64,000 bases of DNA from assembly GCF_003269035.1 (NCBI RefSeq), contig NZ_QLTK01000013.1:105824-169823 (forward strand), given 5' to 3'. A program made the position numbers and the translations under genes. Shown piece by piece: positions 52,710-60,886 of the stretch (its first letter is position 1; each line of letters starts with the position of its first letter). The DNA comes from Paraburkholderia bryophila (GTDB lineage: Bacteria; Pseudomonadota; Gammaproteobacteria; Burkholderiales; Burkholderiaceae). Below the pieces are notes generated by a model that was given only the letters and a program-made list of their open reading frames with translations, was not told the origin of the DNA and ran no database searches.

Positions 52710-52948
52710 GTTCCGATCCTGTACGGTGATCCGGCGGCAGCATGCGTCGGACAAAGCGGGGCGTTGCGCGGCCGGTCAGGGCGTTCGTTCGACGGTTTCG
52801 ACACGATGATGATACCGACCGGCGCGAGTTTCCCATCGACGCGTACAAGCAGTGTCAGCGCAACACGGTACCTTGTGGGTACACGCAGGCCGATTCAACC
52901 GATGCAGCGAAACAGGACGATGGAAAAAACGCGTGAGCGCAGCGAAGC

Positions 52949-52978
52949 AAAAAACGGTTGCCGAAGACGAGCTTCAGC
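52949..52978 (-). terminator. Candidate trp attenuator hairpin between leader ORF and trpE
   Basis: On the minus strand GCTGAAG (52978-52972), loop CTCGT, CTTCGGC (52966-52960), then AACCG and T6 (52954-52949). It begins 16 nt after the stop of the Trp-rich leader ORF. A preceding short helix ACCTC/GAGGT and a second T6 (52929-52924) lie nearby. A complete antiterminator was not resolved by eye; the remaining 240 bp to trpE show no gene. Confidence 0.5.
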
Positions 52979-52993
52979 GTACCTCAGGCGAGG

Positions 52994-53068
52994 TTAGCGC
53001 GACCAGCGACGCCAGGGCCAGGCTCCCCGGTCGATGCTAATCAGACTCCGTTTTTTGTTCAGAAACAT
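52994..53068 (-). CDS. Candidate trp operon leader peptide, 24 residues
   Basis: A short ORF starting ATG at 53068 and ending TAA at 52994. The product begins MFLNKKRS and ends RGAWPWRRWSR: three Trp in six positions (17, 19, 22) just before the stop, the layout of TrpL leader peptides. It sits 16 bp after the gph stop and about 285 bp before trpE. The ribosome site is weak. A TATAGT box on the minus strand (53145-53140), inside the gph 3' end, could start the leader transcript. Too short for usual gene finders. Confidence 0.7.
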   Translation of the reverse strand: MFLNKKRSLISIDRGAWPWRRWSR

Positions 53069-53084
53069 GAGAATGGTGGACTTT

Positions 53085-53825
53085 TCAGGTCGTTGAATGG
53101 TGCGCTGCGATCGCCTTGGCGGCGTCGAGCAGCGAGGCAACTATACCATCGGATTTTATTTCTTGTATAGCGCGACCATGGTTGTAGCCATAGGGCACGG
53201 TCAGCGTCGCCATGCCCGCCGCACGGCCGGCCAGCGCGTCGTTTTCCGAATCGCCGATCGCCACCGTGGCTTGCGGCTCAACGCCCAACTGCGCTGCGGC
53301 AGTCAGCATGGGCAGCGGGTCGGGCTTCTTTTTCGCGAGGCTGTCGCCGCCGAGCACGACGCTGAAATAGTGGGCCAGCCCGTATTGCTGCAACAGCTCG
53401 ACCGCGAACCGGTGCGGCTTGTTGGTCACGCAGGCGAGCTTGATGCCGGCCTCGCGCATGGCGCGCAGGCCGGCTTCGACGTCGGGATAGAGCCGCGTGT
53501 GCGTGCCGTTGATCTTGCCGTACTCTTCCTGATAGATCGCGAGCGCTTCGTCGAAACGGTCTTGCGCATGGGCCGCTTCGAAACGCGGCGCGAGCACGCT
53601 GCGGATCAGATGCTCCGAACCCTTGCCGACGTAACCGACCACTTCTTCACGCGAGGTTTCGATCGCGTCGAGCTGCGCGAGCATGCCGTTCAGGCCGGCG
53701 GTGAAATCGTCGGCGGTATCGACCATCGTGCCGTCGAGGTCGATGATCGCGGCTTGCAGGCGCGGACCGGTGAAGATCGGCGCGGGAAACGTGGCGTGCG
53801 CTTGGCCTTGCTGCGGAGCGGTCAT
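53085..53825 (-). CDS. gph: Phosphoglycolate phosphatase
   Basis: A 246-residue HAD-IA hydrolase. Motif 1 IIDLDGTMVDTADDF (about 27-41) has both catalytic Asp; motif 2 ACVTNKPHRF, motif 3 AKKKPDP, motif 4 VAIGDSENDALAGRAAG. The first about 20 residues are a non-conserved extension. It dephosphorylates 2-phosphoglycolate from DNA repair. It is 13 bp after rpe, the usual proteobacterial pair, and directly upstream of the trp leader. Confidence 0.94.
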   Translation of the reverse strand: MTAPQQGQAHATFPAPIFTGPRLQAAIIDLDGTMVDTADDFTAGLNGMLAQLDAIETSREEVVGYVGKGSEHLIRSVLAPRFEAAHAQDRFDEALAIYQEEYGKINGTHTRLYPDVEAGLRAMREAGIKLACVTNKPHRFAVELLQQYGLAHYFSVVLGGDSLAKKKPDPLPMLTAAAQLGVEPQATVAIGDSENDALAGRAAGMATLTVPYGYNHGRAIQEIKSDGIVASLLDAAKAIAAHHSTT

Positions 53826-53838
53826 AGGGCGTGCGGTT

Positions 53839-54522
53839 TTAGTGCTGGATGTTGGCGAGTGCCGCGCGCATTTTTTCGATCACGACTTTGTGATCGGGCT
53901 GGCCGAAAATTGCCGAGCCAGCCACGAACGTGTCCGCGCCGGCCGCCGCGATTTCCGCGATGTTGTCGACCTTGACTCCGCCGTCCACTTCCAGATGAAT
54001 CTCGCGGCCGGTGCGCTCCTTGTACGCGTTGATACGCGCGCGCGCTTCGCGCAGCTTGTTGAGCGCTTCCGGAATGAACGACTGACCGCCGAAGCCCGGA
54101 TTCACCGACATGATCAGCACGAGGTCGACTTTGTCCATCACGTGATCGAGGTAGTTCAGCGACGTGGCCGGGTTGAACACCAGGCCAGCCTTGCAGCCGT
54201 GGTCGCGAATCAGCGACAGCGTGCGATCAATATGGTCCGAGCCTTCAGGATGAAAGCTGATCAGGTTCGCGCCGGCCTTGGCGAAATCCGGCACGATCCG
54301 GTCGACCGGACGCACCATCAGATGCACGTCGATCGGGACGTCCACGTGCGGGCGGATCGCCTCGCACACGAGCGGCCCGATGGTCAGATTCGGCACGTAG
54401 TGGTTGTCCATCACGTCGAAGTGGATCCAGTCGGCGCCGGCGGCGACGACGTTACGCACTTCCTCACCCAGACGGGCGAAGTCGGCGGACAGAATGCTGG
54501 GGGCAATGCGGAATTGCGTCAT
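53839..54522 (-). CDS. rpe: Ribulose-phosphate 3-epimerase
   Basis: A 227-residue TIM barrel of the pentose phosphate pathway. Metal ligands lie in WIHFDVMDNHYVPN (His and Asp) and DVHLMV, with the second catalytic Asp in LEVDGGVKVDN. PGFGGQSFIPEAL is the phosphate/active-site loop. It starts the rpe-gph-trpL-trpEGDC run on the minus strand; the 277-bp gap to apaG must hold the promoter. Confidence 0.96.
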   Translation of the reverse strand: MTQFRIAPSILSADFARLGEEVRNVVAAGADWIHFDVMDNHYVPNLTIGPLVCEAIRPHVDVPIDVHLMVRPVDRIVPDFAKAGANLISFHPEGSDHIDRTLSLIRDHGCKAGLVFNPATSLNYLDHVMDKVDLVLIMSVNPGFGGQSFIPEALNKLREARARINAYKERTGREIHLEVDGGVKVDNIAEIAAAGADTFVAGSAIFGQPDHKVVIEKMRAALANIQH

Positions 54523-54799
54523 GGCGGGGAAGGATGCAAGCGGGAAAGCGTCATTTTACCGTTTTGTGCGCTCGGGAACCGGCTCGCGGACGGCGCGCGT
54601 CACTTTCGCGATGCGCGCCGTGAAGATGACAAAACGTCTGAAGAGCCCTTGGCCAGAGGGATTTGTCCGGTTGCGGGCCTGCCGCGCATCAAGCAGAATG
54701 CCAATCCATAAGCACCGCATCGCCAGTGCGCCTGCAAACCATTGGCGTATGGGCTTTCCCGCGATTTTTCACAGCCCGTTTCACCAGATTGGAATCAGG

Positions 54800-55174
54800 A
54801 TGAGCCAGTACGAATTCAGCGTCTCGGCGCAGGTGCAGTTTCTGCCCGAAGAGTCGGACCCGGAGCGCCGCCAGTATGCGTTTGCATACACGCTGACCAT
54901 CCGCAACACTGGCCAGGTGCCGGCGCAATTGATTGCGCGGCATTGGGTGATTACCGACAGCGACAACAACGAGCAGGAAGTGAAGGGGTTGGGCGTGGTC
55001 GGCCACCAGCCGCTGCTCAAACCGGGCGAGCACTTCGAATACACGAGTTGGGCGGTGATCGGCACGCCGGTCGGTACCATGCGCGGCGAATATTTTTGTG
55101 TGGCGGAAGACGGCGAGCGTTTCGAGGCGCCGGTGCCGGAATTCATCCTGCGCATGCCGCGTACTTTGCATTGA
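54800..55174 (+). CDS. apaG: Co2+/Mg2+ efflux protein ApaG
   Basis: A 124-residue ApaG domain (immunoglobulin-like beta sandwich) starting at ATG 54800: MSQYEFSVSAQVQFLPEES, then YTLTIRNTGQVPAQLIARHW, GVVGHQPLLKPGEHFEYTSW and GTMRGEYFCVAEDGE. The family binds pyrophosphate-like ligands; mutants in Salmonella show altered Co/Mg efflux, but the mechanism is unclear. It is divergent from rpe. Confidence 0.95.
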   Translation: MSQYEFSVSAQVQFLPEESDPERRQYAFAYTLTIRNTGQVPAQLIARHWVITDSDNNEQEVKGLGVVGHQPLLKPGEHFEYTSWAVIGTPVGTMRGEYFCVAEDGERFEAPVPEFILRMPRTLH

Positions 55175-55253
55175 ACCGAGGCCGCCGACGGCGGTCTCTT
55201 AAACACTCCAACGCGCTGGAATTTTTACGCGGCAGGCTTTTCGCGCAGCAGCT

Positions 55254-55415
55254 CTACGACGGGTTCTGTTTTTTATGCTGTTTGGTCGAGTGGGCGCGCG
55301 TGATTTTCTTCTTGCCGGACGACGTCCACACCACGATAAAAACCAGCAGGAAAAGCGCGAGGAGCGACTCCAGCGCGAAGATGAGCATTGGGTATTCGTC
55401 GAACAGATCAGACAT
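55254..55415 (-). CDS. Small single-helix membrane protein, 53 residues
   Basis: Starts MSDLFDEYPMLIFALESLLA and has one transmembrane helix (about 10-30) followed by a very basic tail (SSGKKKITRAHSTKQHKKQ). Function not recognised. The start ATG overlaps head-to-head with an in-frame ATG of the mltA frame (both within CATG at 55413-55416), one reason to start mltA further in. Position and composition suggest a genuine short gene. Confidence 0.65.
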   Translation of the reverse strand: MSDLFDEYPMLIFALESLLALFLLVFIVVWTSSGKKKITRAHSTKQHKKQNPS

Positions 55416-55443
55416 GGCGGTTTCCATCAAGAACGAACATTGT

Positions 55444-56568
55444 ATGCGGTTTGTCCGCACGGCCGGAGCATGGCTCGGCGCGCTTTCGGTTGCGGTGATG
55501 CTGGCGTCCTGCGGCGGCGGCGGCGCGGTCCGGTCTTCGGTGTCGCCGCCCACGGGCGCTGCGATCATACCCGGGCAGATTGCCTCGACGCGGCTCACGG
55601 CGGTTGCGTGGCAGCAGGTGCCGGGTTGGCAGGACGACTCGCTGATCGGCGCGACCGCCGCGCTGCGGCAAAACTGTGTGCGACTGGCGCGTCAGCCGAA
55701 CTGGGCGCGCGCATGTGCCGCAGCCTCACAGATCGACGATCTCGACGTCACCGGCGCACGGACTTTTTTCGAGGCCTATTTCACGCCATTCCAGCTAGCG
55801 AATAACGACGGTACGCTCGACGGTCTTGTCACCGGTTACTACGAGCCTTTGCTGCGCGGTTCTCGCACGCGTCACGGCGTGTATCAGACCGCGCTGTATC
55901 GCTGGCCGTCCGGCTATCGCGCGGGCGCGCCGCTGCCGGTGCGTGCGCAACTCGAACGCGCGGGTGTGCTCAATGGCAATGAGCTGGTCTGGGTCGACGA
56001 TCCGATCGAAGCGTTCTTCCTGCAGGTTCAAGGTTCCGGCCGGGTCGTGATGGAAGACGGCGGCGTGATGCGACTCGGTTTCGGCGGCACGAATAACCAG
56101 CCGTACAAGTCGATTGGGCGCTGGCTGCTGGATCGCGGCGAGCTCACGCCGGCGCAGGCGACCATGCAAGGTATCAAGGCTTGGGCGCGCGCCAATCCGA
56201 CCCGGGTCGATGCGCTGCTGGATACGAATCCGCGCTTCGTGTTCTTCCGCGAAATGCCTTCCGGCGAAAGCGTGCCGGGTGGCGGGGCGGATGGTCCAAT
56301 CGGCGCGCTCGGCGTGCCGCTCACGCCGGAGCGTTCGATCGCGGTCGACCCGTCCTCGATTCCGCTGGGCACGCCGGTGTTTTTGCAGACCACGCGCCCA
56401 TTGACGAACTCGCCGATGAATCGCCTCGTCTTCGCACAGGACACGGGTTCCGCGATCAAGGGCGGCGTGCGCGCGGATTATTTCTGGGGTCTCGGCGATG
56501 ACGCCGGAGACCTGGCCGGGAAGATGAAGCAGGCTGGCCGGATGTGGTTGTTGTTGCCGAATTCGTGA
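55444..56568 (+). CDS. mltA: Membrane-bound lytic murein transglycosylase A
   Basis: A 374-residue lipoprotein. The ATG at 55444 gives MRFVRTAGAWLGALSVAVML then ASC, a lipobox with lipidated Cys near residue 24; an ATG at 55414 is possible. Family blocks: GLVTGYYEPLLRGS, VDDPIEAFFLQVQGSGRV, and the C-terminal 3D domain with AVDPSSIPLGTPVFLQ and AQDTGSAIKGGVRADYFWG, which holds the catalytic Asp. It cleaves peptidoglycan glycan strands to 1,6-anhydro ends at the outer membrane. Confidence 0.94.
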   Translation: MRFVRTAGAWLGALSVAVMLASCGGGGAVRSSVSPPTGAAIIPGQIASTRLTAVAWQQVPGWQDDSLIGATAALRQNCVRLARQPNWARACAAASQIDDLDVTGARTFFEAYFTPFQLANNDGTLDGLVTGYYEPLLRGSRTRHGVYQTALYRWPSGYRAGAPLPVRAQLERAGVLNGNELVWVDDPIEAFFLQVQGSGRVVMEDGGVMRLGFGGTNNQPYKSIGRWLLDRGELTPAQATMQGIKAWARANPTRVDALLDTNPRFVFFREMPSGESVPGGGADGPIGALGVPLTPERSIAVDPSSIPLGTPVFLQTTRPLTNSPMNRLVFAQDTGSAIKGGVRADYFWGLGDDAGDLAGKMKQAGRMWLLLPNS

Positions 56569-56732
56569 GGGTGGGGCTGGGGTTGAGTTTAATGGCTTAG
56601 GCCTGACGCAGGGCCTCCTCGTCAGTCGGTGAGCTTCGGCGGTCGGTGAAGCGGCGGATTTCGTTTTGAAACCCGCCGTCTTCAACCGCCGTCTTTAGCA
56701 TTAGCCTGCCGCTGGTCAGACGCCGCCCTTCC

Positions 56733-58037
56733 TCAAAGCCCCGACTTGCGTTTGTCCACCACGCGCCGCGCTTTGCCCACCGAACGTTCAATCCCGTTCA
56801 CAGCCAGCACATTCACCACGGCACTCACGCCGATCAATGCCTTGATGTCGTACGTCAACGCCTGCTTTGCCGAGCTCAACGCAGCGGTATCCGGCGCCGT
56901 CTCCGGACACGGTTCGACATTCAGCGTCAATACGTCGAGCGGCCCTTCCTTGGTCAGCACGATCTGATAGTGCGGTGCGAGGGCGTGCTGCTTGAGCAGC
57001 AGTTCTTCGATCTGCGTCGGGAAAACGTTCACGCCGCGCACGATCATCATGTCGTCCGAACGCCCTGTAATCTTTTCCATGCGACGCATGGTGCGAGCCG
57101 TGCCGGGCAGGAGTCGCGTCAGATCGCGTGTGCGGTAGCGGACGATCGGCAGCGCTTCCTTGGTCAGCGAAGTAAACACGAGTTCGCCGAGTTCGCCGTC
57201 GGGCAGCACTTCGCCGGTTTCGGGGTCGATGATCTCGGGGTAGAAATAGTCTTCCCAGATGGTCGGGCCGTCTTTCGTTTCCACGCATTCCGATGCCACG
57301 CCTGGTCCCATCACTTCGGACAGTCCGTAAATGTCGACCGCGTCGATGCCCATGCGTTTTTCAATGGCCTGACGCATGTCGTTGGTCCAAGGCTCCGCGC
57401 CGAAGATGCCGAGGCGCAGCGAGCAGCTAGCCGGATCGATGCCCTGACGCTCGAGTTCGTCCGCGATCGAGAGCATGTAGCTCGGCGTCACCATGATGAT
57501 GTCCGGCCGGAAATCCTGGATCAGCTGGACCTGCTTTTCGGTCTGGCCGCCGCCGAACGGAATCACGGTGAGTCCCGCGCGTTCCGCGCCGTAGTGAGCG
57601 CCGAGACCGCCGGTAAAGAGTCCGTAGCCGTAGCTCACGTGAACCTTGTCGCCGCGGCGCGCGCCGGCCGCGCGAATGGAGCGAGCGACGAGATTCGCCC
57701 ACGTGTCGATGTCGCGTGCGGTATAGCCCACCACGGTCGGCTTACCGGTCGTTCCGGACGACGCGTGAATCCGCGAAATCTGTTCCTGCGGTACGGCGAA
57801 CATGCCGAAGGGGTAGCTGTCGCGCAGATCCTTCTTGGTGGTGAAGGGAAAGCGCGCCAGATCCGCGAGGGTTTTCACTTCGCTCGGGTGTACACCGGCT
57901 TCGTCGAACTTGCGACGATAGACCGGCGAATTCTCATAAGCGTGATTCAACGACCATTTGAGCCGTTCAAGTTGAAGCGCGGCTAGTTCGTCGCGGCTGG
58001 CGGTCTCGATGGGGTCGAGCGGAAGGGCGGTGGTCAT
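56733..58037 (-). CDS. paaK: Phenylacetate-CoA ligase
   Basis: A 434-residue AMP-forming ligase activating phenylacetate, the first step of the paa route. Start at 58037 with AAGGAGA upstream (MTTALPLDPIETASR). ATP-binding IHASSGTTGKPTVVGYT (about 95-111), YGLSEVMGPGVASEC, RYRTRDLTRL and GRSDDMMIVRGVNVFP (adenylation core) are intact, ending in a C-terminal domain KARRVVDKRK. It is last of the paaN-J-G-I-K series, 208 bp after paaI. Confidence 0.96.
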   Translation of the reverse strand: MTTALPLDPIETASRDELAALQLERLKWSLNHAYENSPVYRRKFDEAGVHPSEVKTLADLARFPFTTKKDLRDSYPFGMFAVPQEQISRIHASSGTTGKPTVVGYTARDIDTWANLVARSIRAAGARRGDKVHVSYGYGLFTGGLGAHYGAERAGLTVIPFGGGQTEKQVQLIQDFRPDIIMVTPSYMLSIADELERQGIDPASCSLRLGIFGAEPWTNDMRQAIEKRMGIDAVDIYGLSEVMGPGVASECVETKDGPTIWEDYFYPEIIDPETGEVLPDGELGELVFTSLTKEALPIVRYRTRDLTRLLPGTARTMRRMEKITGRSDDMMIVRGVNVFPTQIEELLLKQHALAPHYQIVLTKEGPLDVLTLNVEPCPETAPDTAALSSAKQALTYDIKALIGVSAVVNVLAVNGIERSVGKARRVVDKRKSGL

Positions 58038-58245
58038 CGAATGTCTCCTTGCTGCCTCAATGCCTGGGTCTGATGTTCGGAGCGCTTGCGCGCAAAAAAC
58101 TGGGGCGGCCTGCCGTTTATGAGTGTCGTGTGCGCTAGTTCGTCGACTAGTCGCCACGCTGTGCCTCGGAACTTGCCGCCGGATTGCTGCAGTTACCACT
58201 CACGATCCCGCGAGTGGTGTGTCGCGACGTATCCGTGCGTCTTTT

Positions 58246-58707
58246 TCAATCGCCTACGGGAATCAGGTTGCCTTTAATCTGCGCCGATTTGCCGCGAAAC
58301 ATCGCGACGGTTTCCTCAGCGCGATTCGTGACACGAATATCGTAGATGCCGGTGCGTCCGCTCAACGTCTGTTCGACGGCTTCCGCCGTCAGTACGTCGC
58401 CGCCATGCACCGGGCGCAGAAACTCGATCGAGCAGCCGGCTGCAACTGTGTTGATGTTGTATGTATTGCAGGCGAACGCGAACGTGGAATCGGCCAGCGT
58501 GAAAATCAGGCCGCCGTGACAAATCTGATGACCGTTCAGAAAGTCTTCACGCACAGCCATACGCAAGCGCGCATAGCCGGGGCGGACTTCCAGGATTTCG
58601 AGGCCGAGCGCCTTGCTGCAGGCGTCGTTTTCGTACATGGCGGCTGCGGTTGCGCGGGCGAGTTCGTCCGGCGTCATCTGGCTGGGTTGGCTGGTTTGTG
58701 CGGACAT
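58246..58707 (-). CDS. paaI: Hydroxyphenylacetyl-CoA thioesterase PaaI
   Basis: A 153-residue hotdog-fold thioesterase. NGHQICHGGLIFTLADSTFA carries the active-site Asp73 on the hotdog helix. PaaI rescues CoA from dead-end paa intermediates. The ATG at 58707 is 1 nt past the paaG stop, showing tight coupling. Confidence 0.95.
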   Translation of the reverse strand: MSAQTSQPSQMTPDELARATAAAMYENDACSKALGLEILEVRPGYARLRMAVREDFLNGHQICHGGLIFTLADSTFAFACNTYNINTVAAGCSIEFLRPVHGGDVLTAEAVEQTLSGRTGIYDIRVTNRAEETVAMFRGKSAQIKGNLIPVGD

Positions 58708-58708
58708 T

Positions 58709-59500
58709 TCAACGGCCCTCGAAACGTGGTGCACGCTTTTCGACGAAAGCCTTAACGCCTTCCGCGTAATCGTGGGAAGCACCGAGCTCACGCTGCAGAT
58801 CGCGTTCGAGGTCGAGTTGCTGATCCAGGGTTTGCGTCGCGCCGGCCCGCATGGCCTGTTTGATTGCCGCGATCGCGCGCGTGGGCTGCTGCGCGAGTTG
58901 GCTCGCGAGTTTGGCGGCGGTGCCGGCGAGTTCCGCGTCGTCGACCGCTTGCCAGATCAAGCCCCAGCTCTCGGCTTTTTCCGCGCCGAGTTTGTCGCCG
59001 GTAATGGCAAGTCCCATGGCGCGCGCCATGCCGATGCGTTGCGGCAGGAACCAGGTGCCGCCTGAATCTGGCACGAGGCCGATCTTTACGAATGCCTGTA
59101 TGAAGCTCGCGGAGCGGGCTGCCAGGACGATGTCGCAGGCCAGCGCGAGGTTGGCGCCGGCGCCGGCGGCCGTACCGTTTACCGCGGCGATCACCGGAAT
59201 TGGCAGAGCCTGCAGGCGGCGAATCAGCGGATTGAAATACGTGTCGATCAATTCACCCAGATCGGTCATCGCGCCGGGCGTGAAGTCGAGATCGGCAAGA
59301 TCCTGGCCGGCGCAAAAACCACGGCCTGCGCCGGTGAGCACGAGCGCGCGGGCAGTGGACGCTTCCACCTCGTCCAGCGCGGCGCTCAATTCCTGATGCA
59401 TTGCACGCGTGAAGCTGTTCAGCTTGTCCGGGCGGTTCAACGTAATGGTCGCTACCCGGCTCGATGCATCTATATCCAGGCGAATGGCTTCATACGACAT
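58709..59500 (-). CDS. paaG: 2-(1,2-Epoxy-1,2-dihydrophenyl)acetyl-CoA isomerase
   Basis: A 263-residue crotonase-fold isomerase. Oxyanion blocks are GRGFCAGQDLAD and NGTAAGAGANLALACDI; the catalytic Asp145 lies in GLVPDSGGTWFLPQRIG, matching E. coli PaaG. It turns the ring epoxide into an oxepin before ring opening by PaaZ/PaaN-type proteins. The start at 59500 has AGGAGA upstream. It overlaps neither neighbour but abuts paaI. Confidence 0.95.
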   Translation of the reverse strand: MSYEAIRLDIDASSRVATITLNRPDKLNSFTRAMHQELSAALDEVEASTARALVLTGAGRGFCAGQDLADLDFTPGAMTDLGELIDTYFNPLIRRLQALPIPVIAAVNGTAAGAGANLALACDIVLAARSASFIQAFVKIGLVPDSGGTWFLPQRIGMARAMGLAITGDKLGAEKAESWGLIWQAVDDAELAGTAAKLASQLAQQPTRAIAAIKQAMRAGATQTLDQQLDLERDLQRELGASHDYAEGVKAFVEKRAPRFEGR

Positions 59501-59558
59501 TGGGTGTCTCCTCAAAGTCTCTTTGACCGATGGATGCTTCAGCGTTTGTGCGCTTGTA

Positions 59559-60761
59559 TCAGAGTCGCTCGATGACTAGCGCGATGCCTTGGCCCACACC
59601 GATACACATCGTGCAGAGCGCAAAGCGGCCGTTGATCCGCTCCAGCTGATATAGCGCCGTCGTGATCAGACGCGCGCCCGACGCGCCGAGCGGGTGGCCG
59701 AGCGCAATAGCGCCGCCGTTCGGATTGACACGCGGGTCGTCGTCGCGCAAACCAAGCGTGCGCAAAACGGCCAAGCCTTGCGACGCGAAAGCTTCGTTCA
59801 ACTCGATCACGTCGAATTGTTCGAGCGTCATGCCGAGTTGTTTCAACAGTTTCTGGGTCGCCGGCGCCGGGCCGATGCCCATGATGCGTGGTTCGACGCC
59901 CGCCGTTGCCATACCCACCACGCGAGCGCGCCGACGTAGGCCGTACTGATCGGCGGTCTGTTGATTCGCCAGCAGCAGCGCGCAGGCGCCGTCGTTCACA
60001 CCGGACGCATTGCCGGCCGTCACGCTGCCGTCAGGACGAACGACACCTTTGAGCTTGCCCAGACTTTCGAGCGAGGTTGCCCGCGGATGCTCGTCGAGCA
60101 TGACTCGCACCGGGTCGCCTTTCTTCAACGGGATGTCGACACCGACGATCTCCGGGGCCAACGTGCCGTCTTCCTGTGCGCGAGCCGCCTTCTGCTGGCT
60201 AGCCAGGGCAAACAAGTCCTGGTCCGCGCGGCTGATACCGAATTCGATCGCGACGTTTTCTGCCGTTTCCGGCATCGAATCGACGCCGTATTGGCGTTTC
60301 ATCAGTGGGTTGATGAAGCGCCAGCCAATGGTTGTGTCGTAAATATCGGCTTGCCGGGCGAAGGCGCTAGTGGCCTTGCCCATGACGAACGGCGCACGCG
60401 TCATGCTTTCTACACCGCCGGCGATCATCAACCGCGCTTCGCCTGCCTTGATTGCGCGTGCGGCAGTGCCGACCGCGTCCATGCCCGAGCCGCACAAGCG
60501 GTTGATGGTCGCGCCGGGCGCATCCGTCGGCAAACCCGCCAGCAGCGCGGACATGCGCGCAACGTTGCGGTTGTCTTCACCTGCCTGATTGGCGCAACCG
60601 TAGATCACGTCGTCGAGCGCGTGCCAGTCGACGCCTGGATTGCGCTCGATCAGCGCCTTGATCGGCACCGCGCCGAGGTCGTCGGCACGAACGTCCTTGA
60701 GGGCGCCGCCGTAGCGGCCGATCGGGGTGCGAATCGCGTCGCAGATGAAGGCGTCGTTCAT
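59559..60761 (-). CDS. paaJ: 3-Oxoadipyl-CoA thiolase
   Basis: A 400-residue thiolase. The acyl-enzyme Cys90 lies in INRLCGSGMDAVGTAARAI; the general-base pair is His356 (GGAIALGHPLGASG) and Cys386 (LCTMCIGVGQG). N-terminus AFICDAIRTPIGRYGGALKD fits the PaaJ/PcaF branch, which cleaves 3-oxoadipyl-CoA to succinyl- and acetyl-CoA in paa and beta-ketoadipate pathways. Context favours paaJ. It precedes paaG by 58 bp. Confidence 0.95.
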   Translation of the reverse strand: MNDAFICDAIRTPIGRYGGALKDVRADDLGAVPIKALIERNPGVDWHALDDVIYGCANQAGEDNRNVARMSALLAGLPTDAPGATINRLCGSGMDAVGTAARAIKAGEARLMIAGGVESMTRAPFVMGKATSAFARQADIYDTTIGWRFINPLMKRQYGVDSMPETAENVAIEFGISRADQDLFALASQQKAARAQEDGTLAPEIVGVDIPLKKGDPVRVMLDEHPRATSLESLGKLKGVVRPDGSVTAGNASGVNDGACALLLANQQTADQYGLRRRARVVGMATAGVEPRIMGIGPAPATQKLLKQLGMTLEQFDVIELNEAFASQGLAVLRTLGLRDDDPRVNPNGGAIALGHPLGASGARLITTALYQLERINGRFALCTMCIGVGQGIALVIERL

Positions 60762-60886
60762 ATGAGCTCCTGCTGGGCGGATCTGCGCGTAATGCCGATC
60801 CGATGTCTCATGTTAGTTTGGGGGCACGGCTCGGTCCATTCGGCCGAAAGTCATAGGACGAAAGCCGTGCTTTTGTCTTATGACGT

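Noticed and set aside
56648..56692. Imperfect inverted repeat between mltA and paaK as a terminator
   Set aside because: The stem has several mismatches and there is no T tract on either strand.
58195..58218. ACCACTC/GAGTGGT repeat upstream of paaK as an operator
   Set aside because: Only 7 bp with a 10-nt loop and unlike the paa operator at 62633; may be chance.
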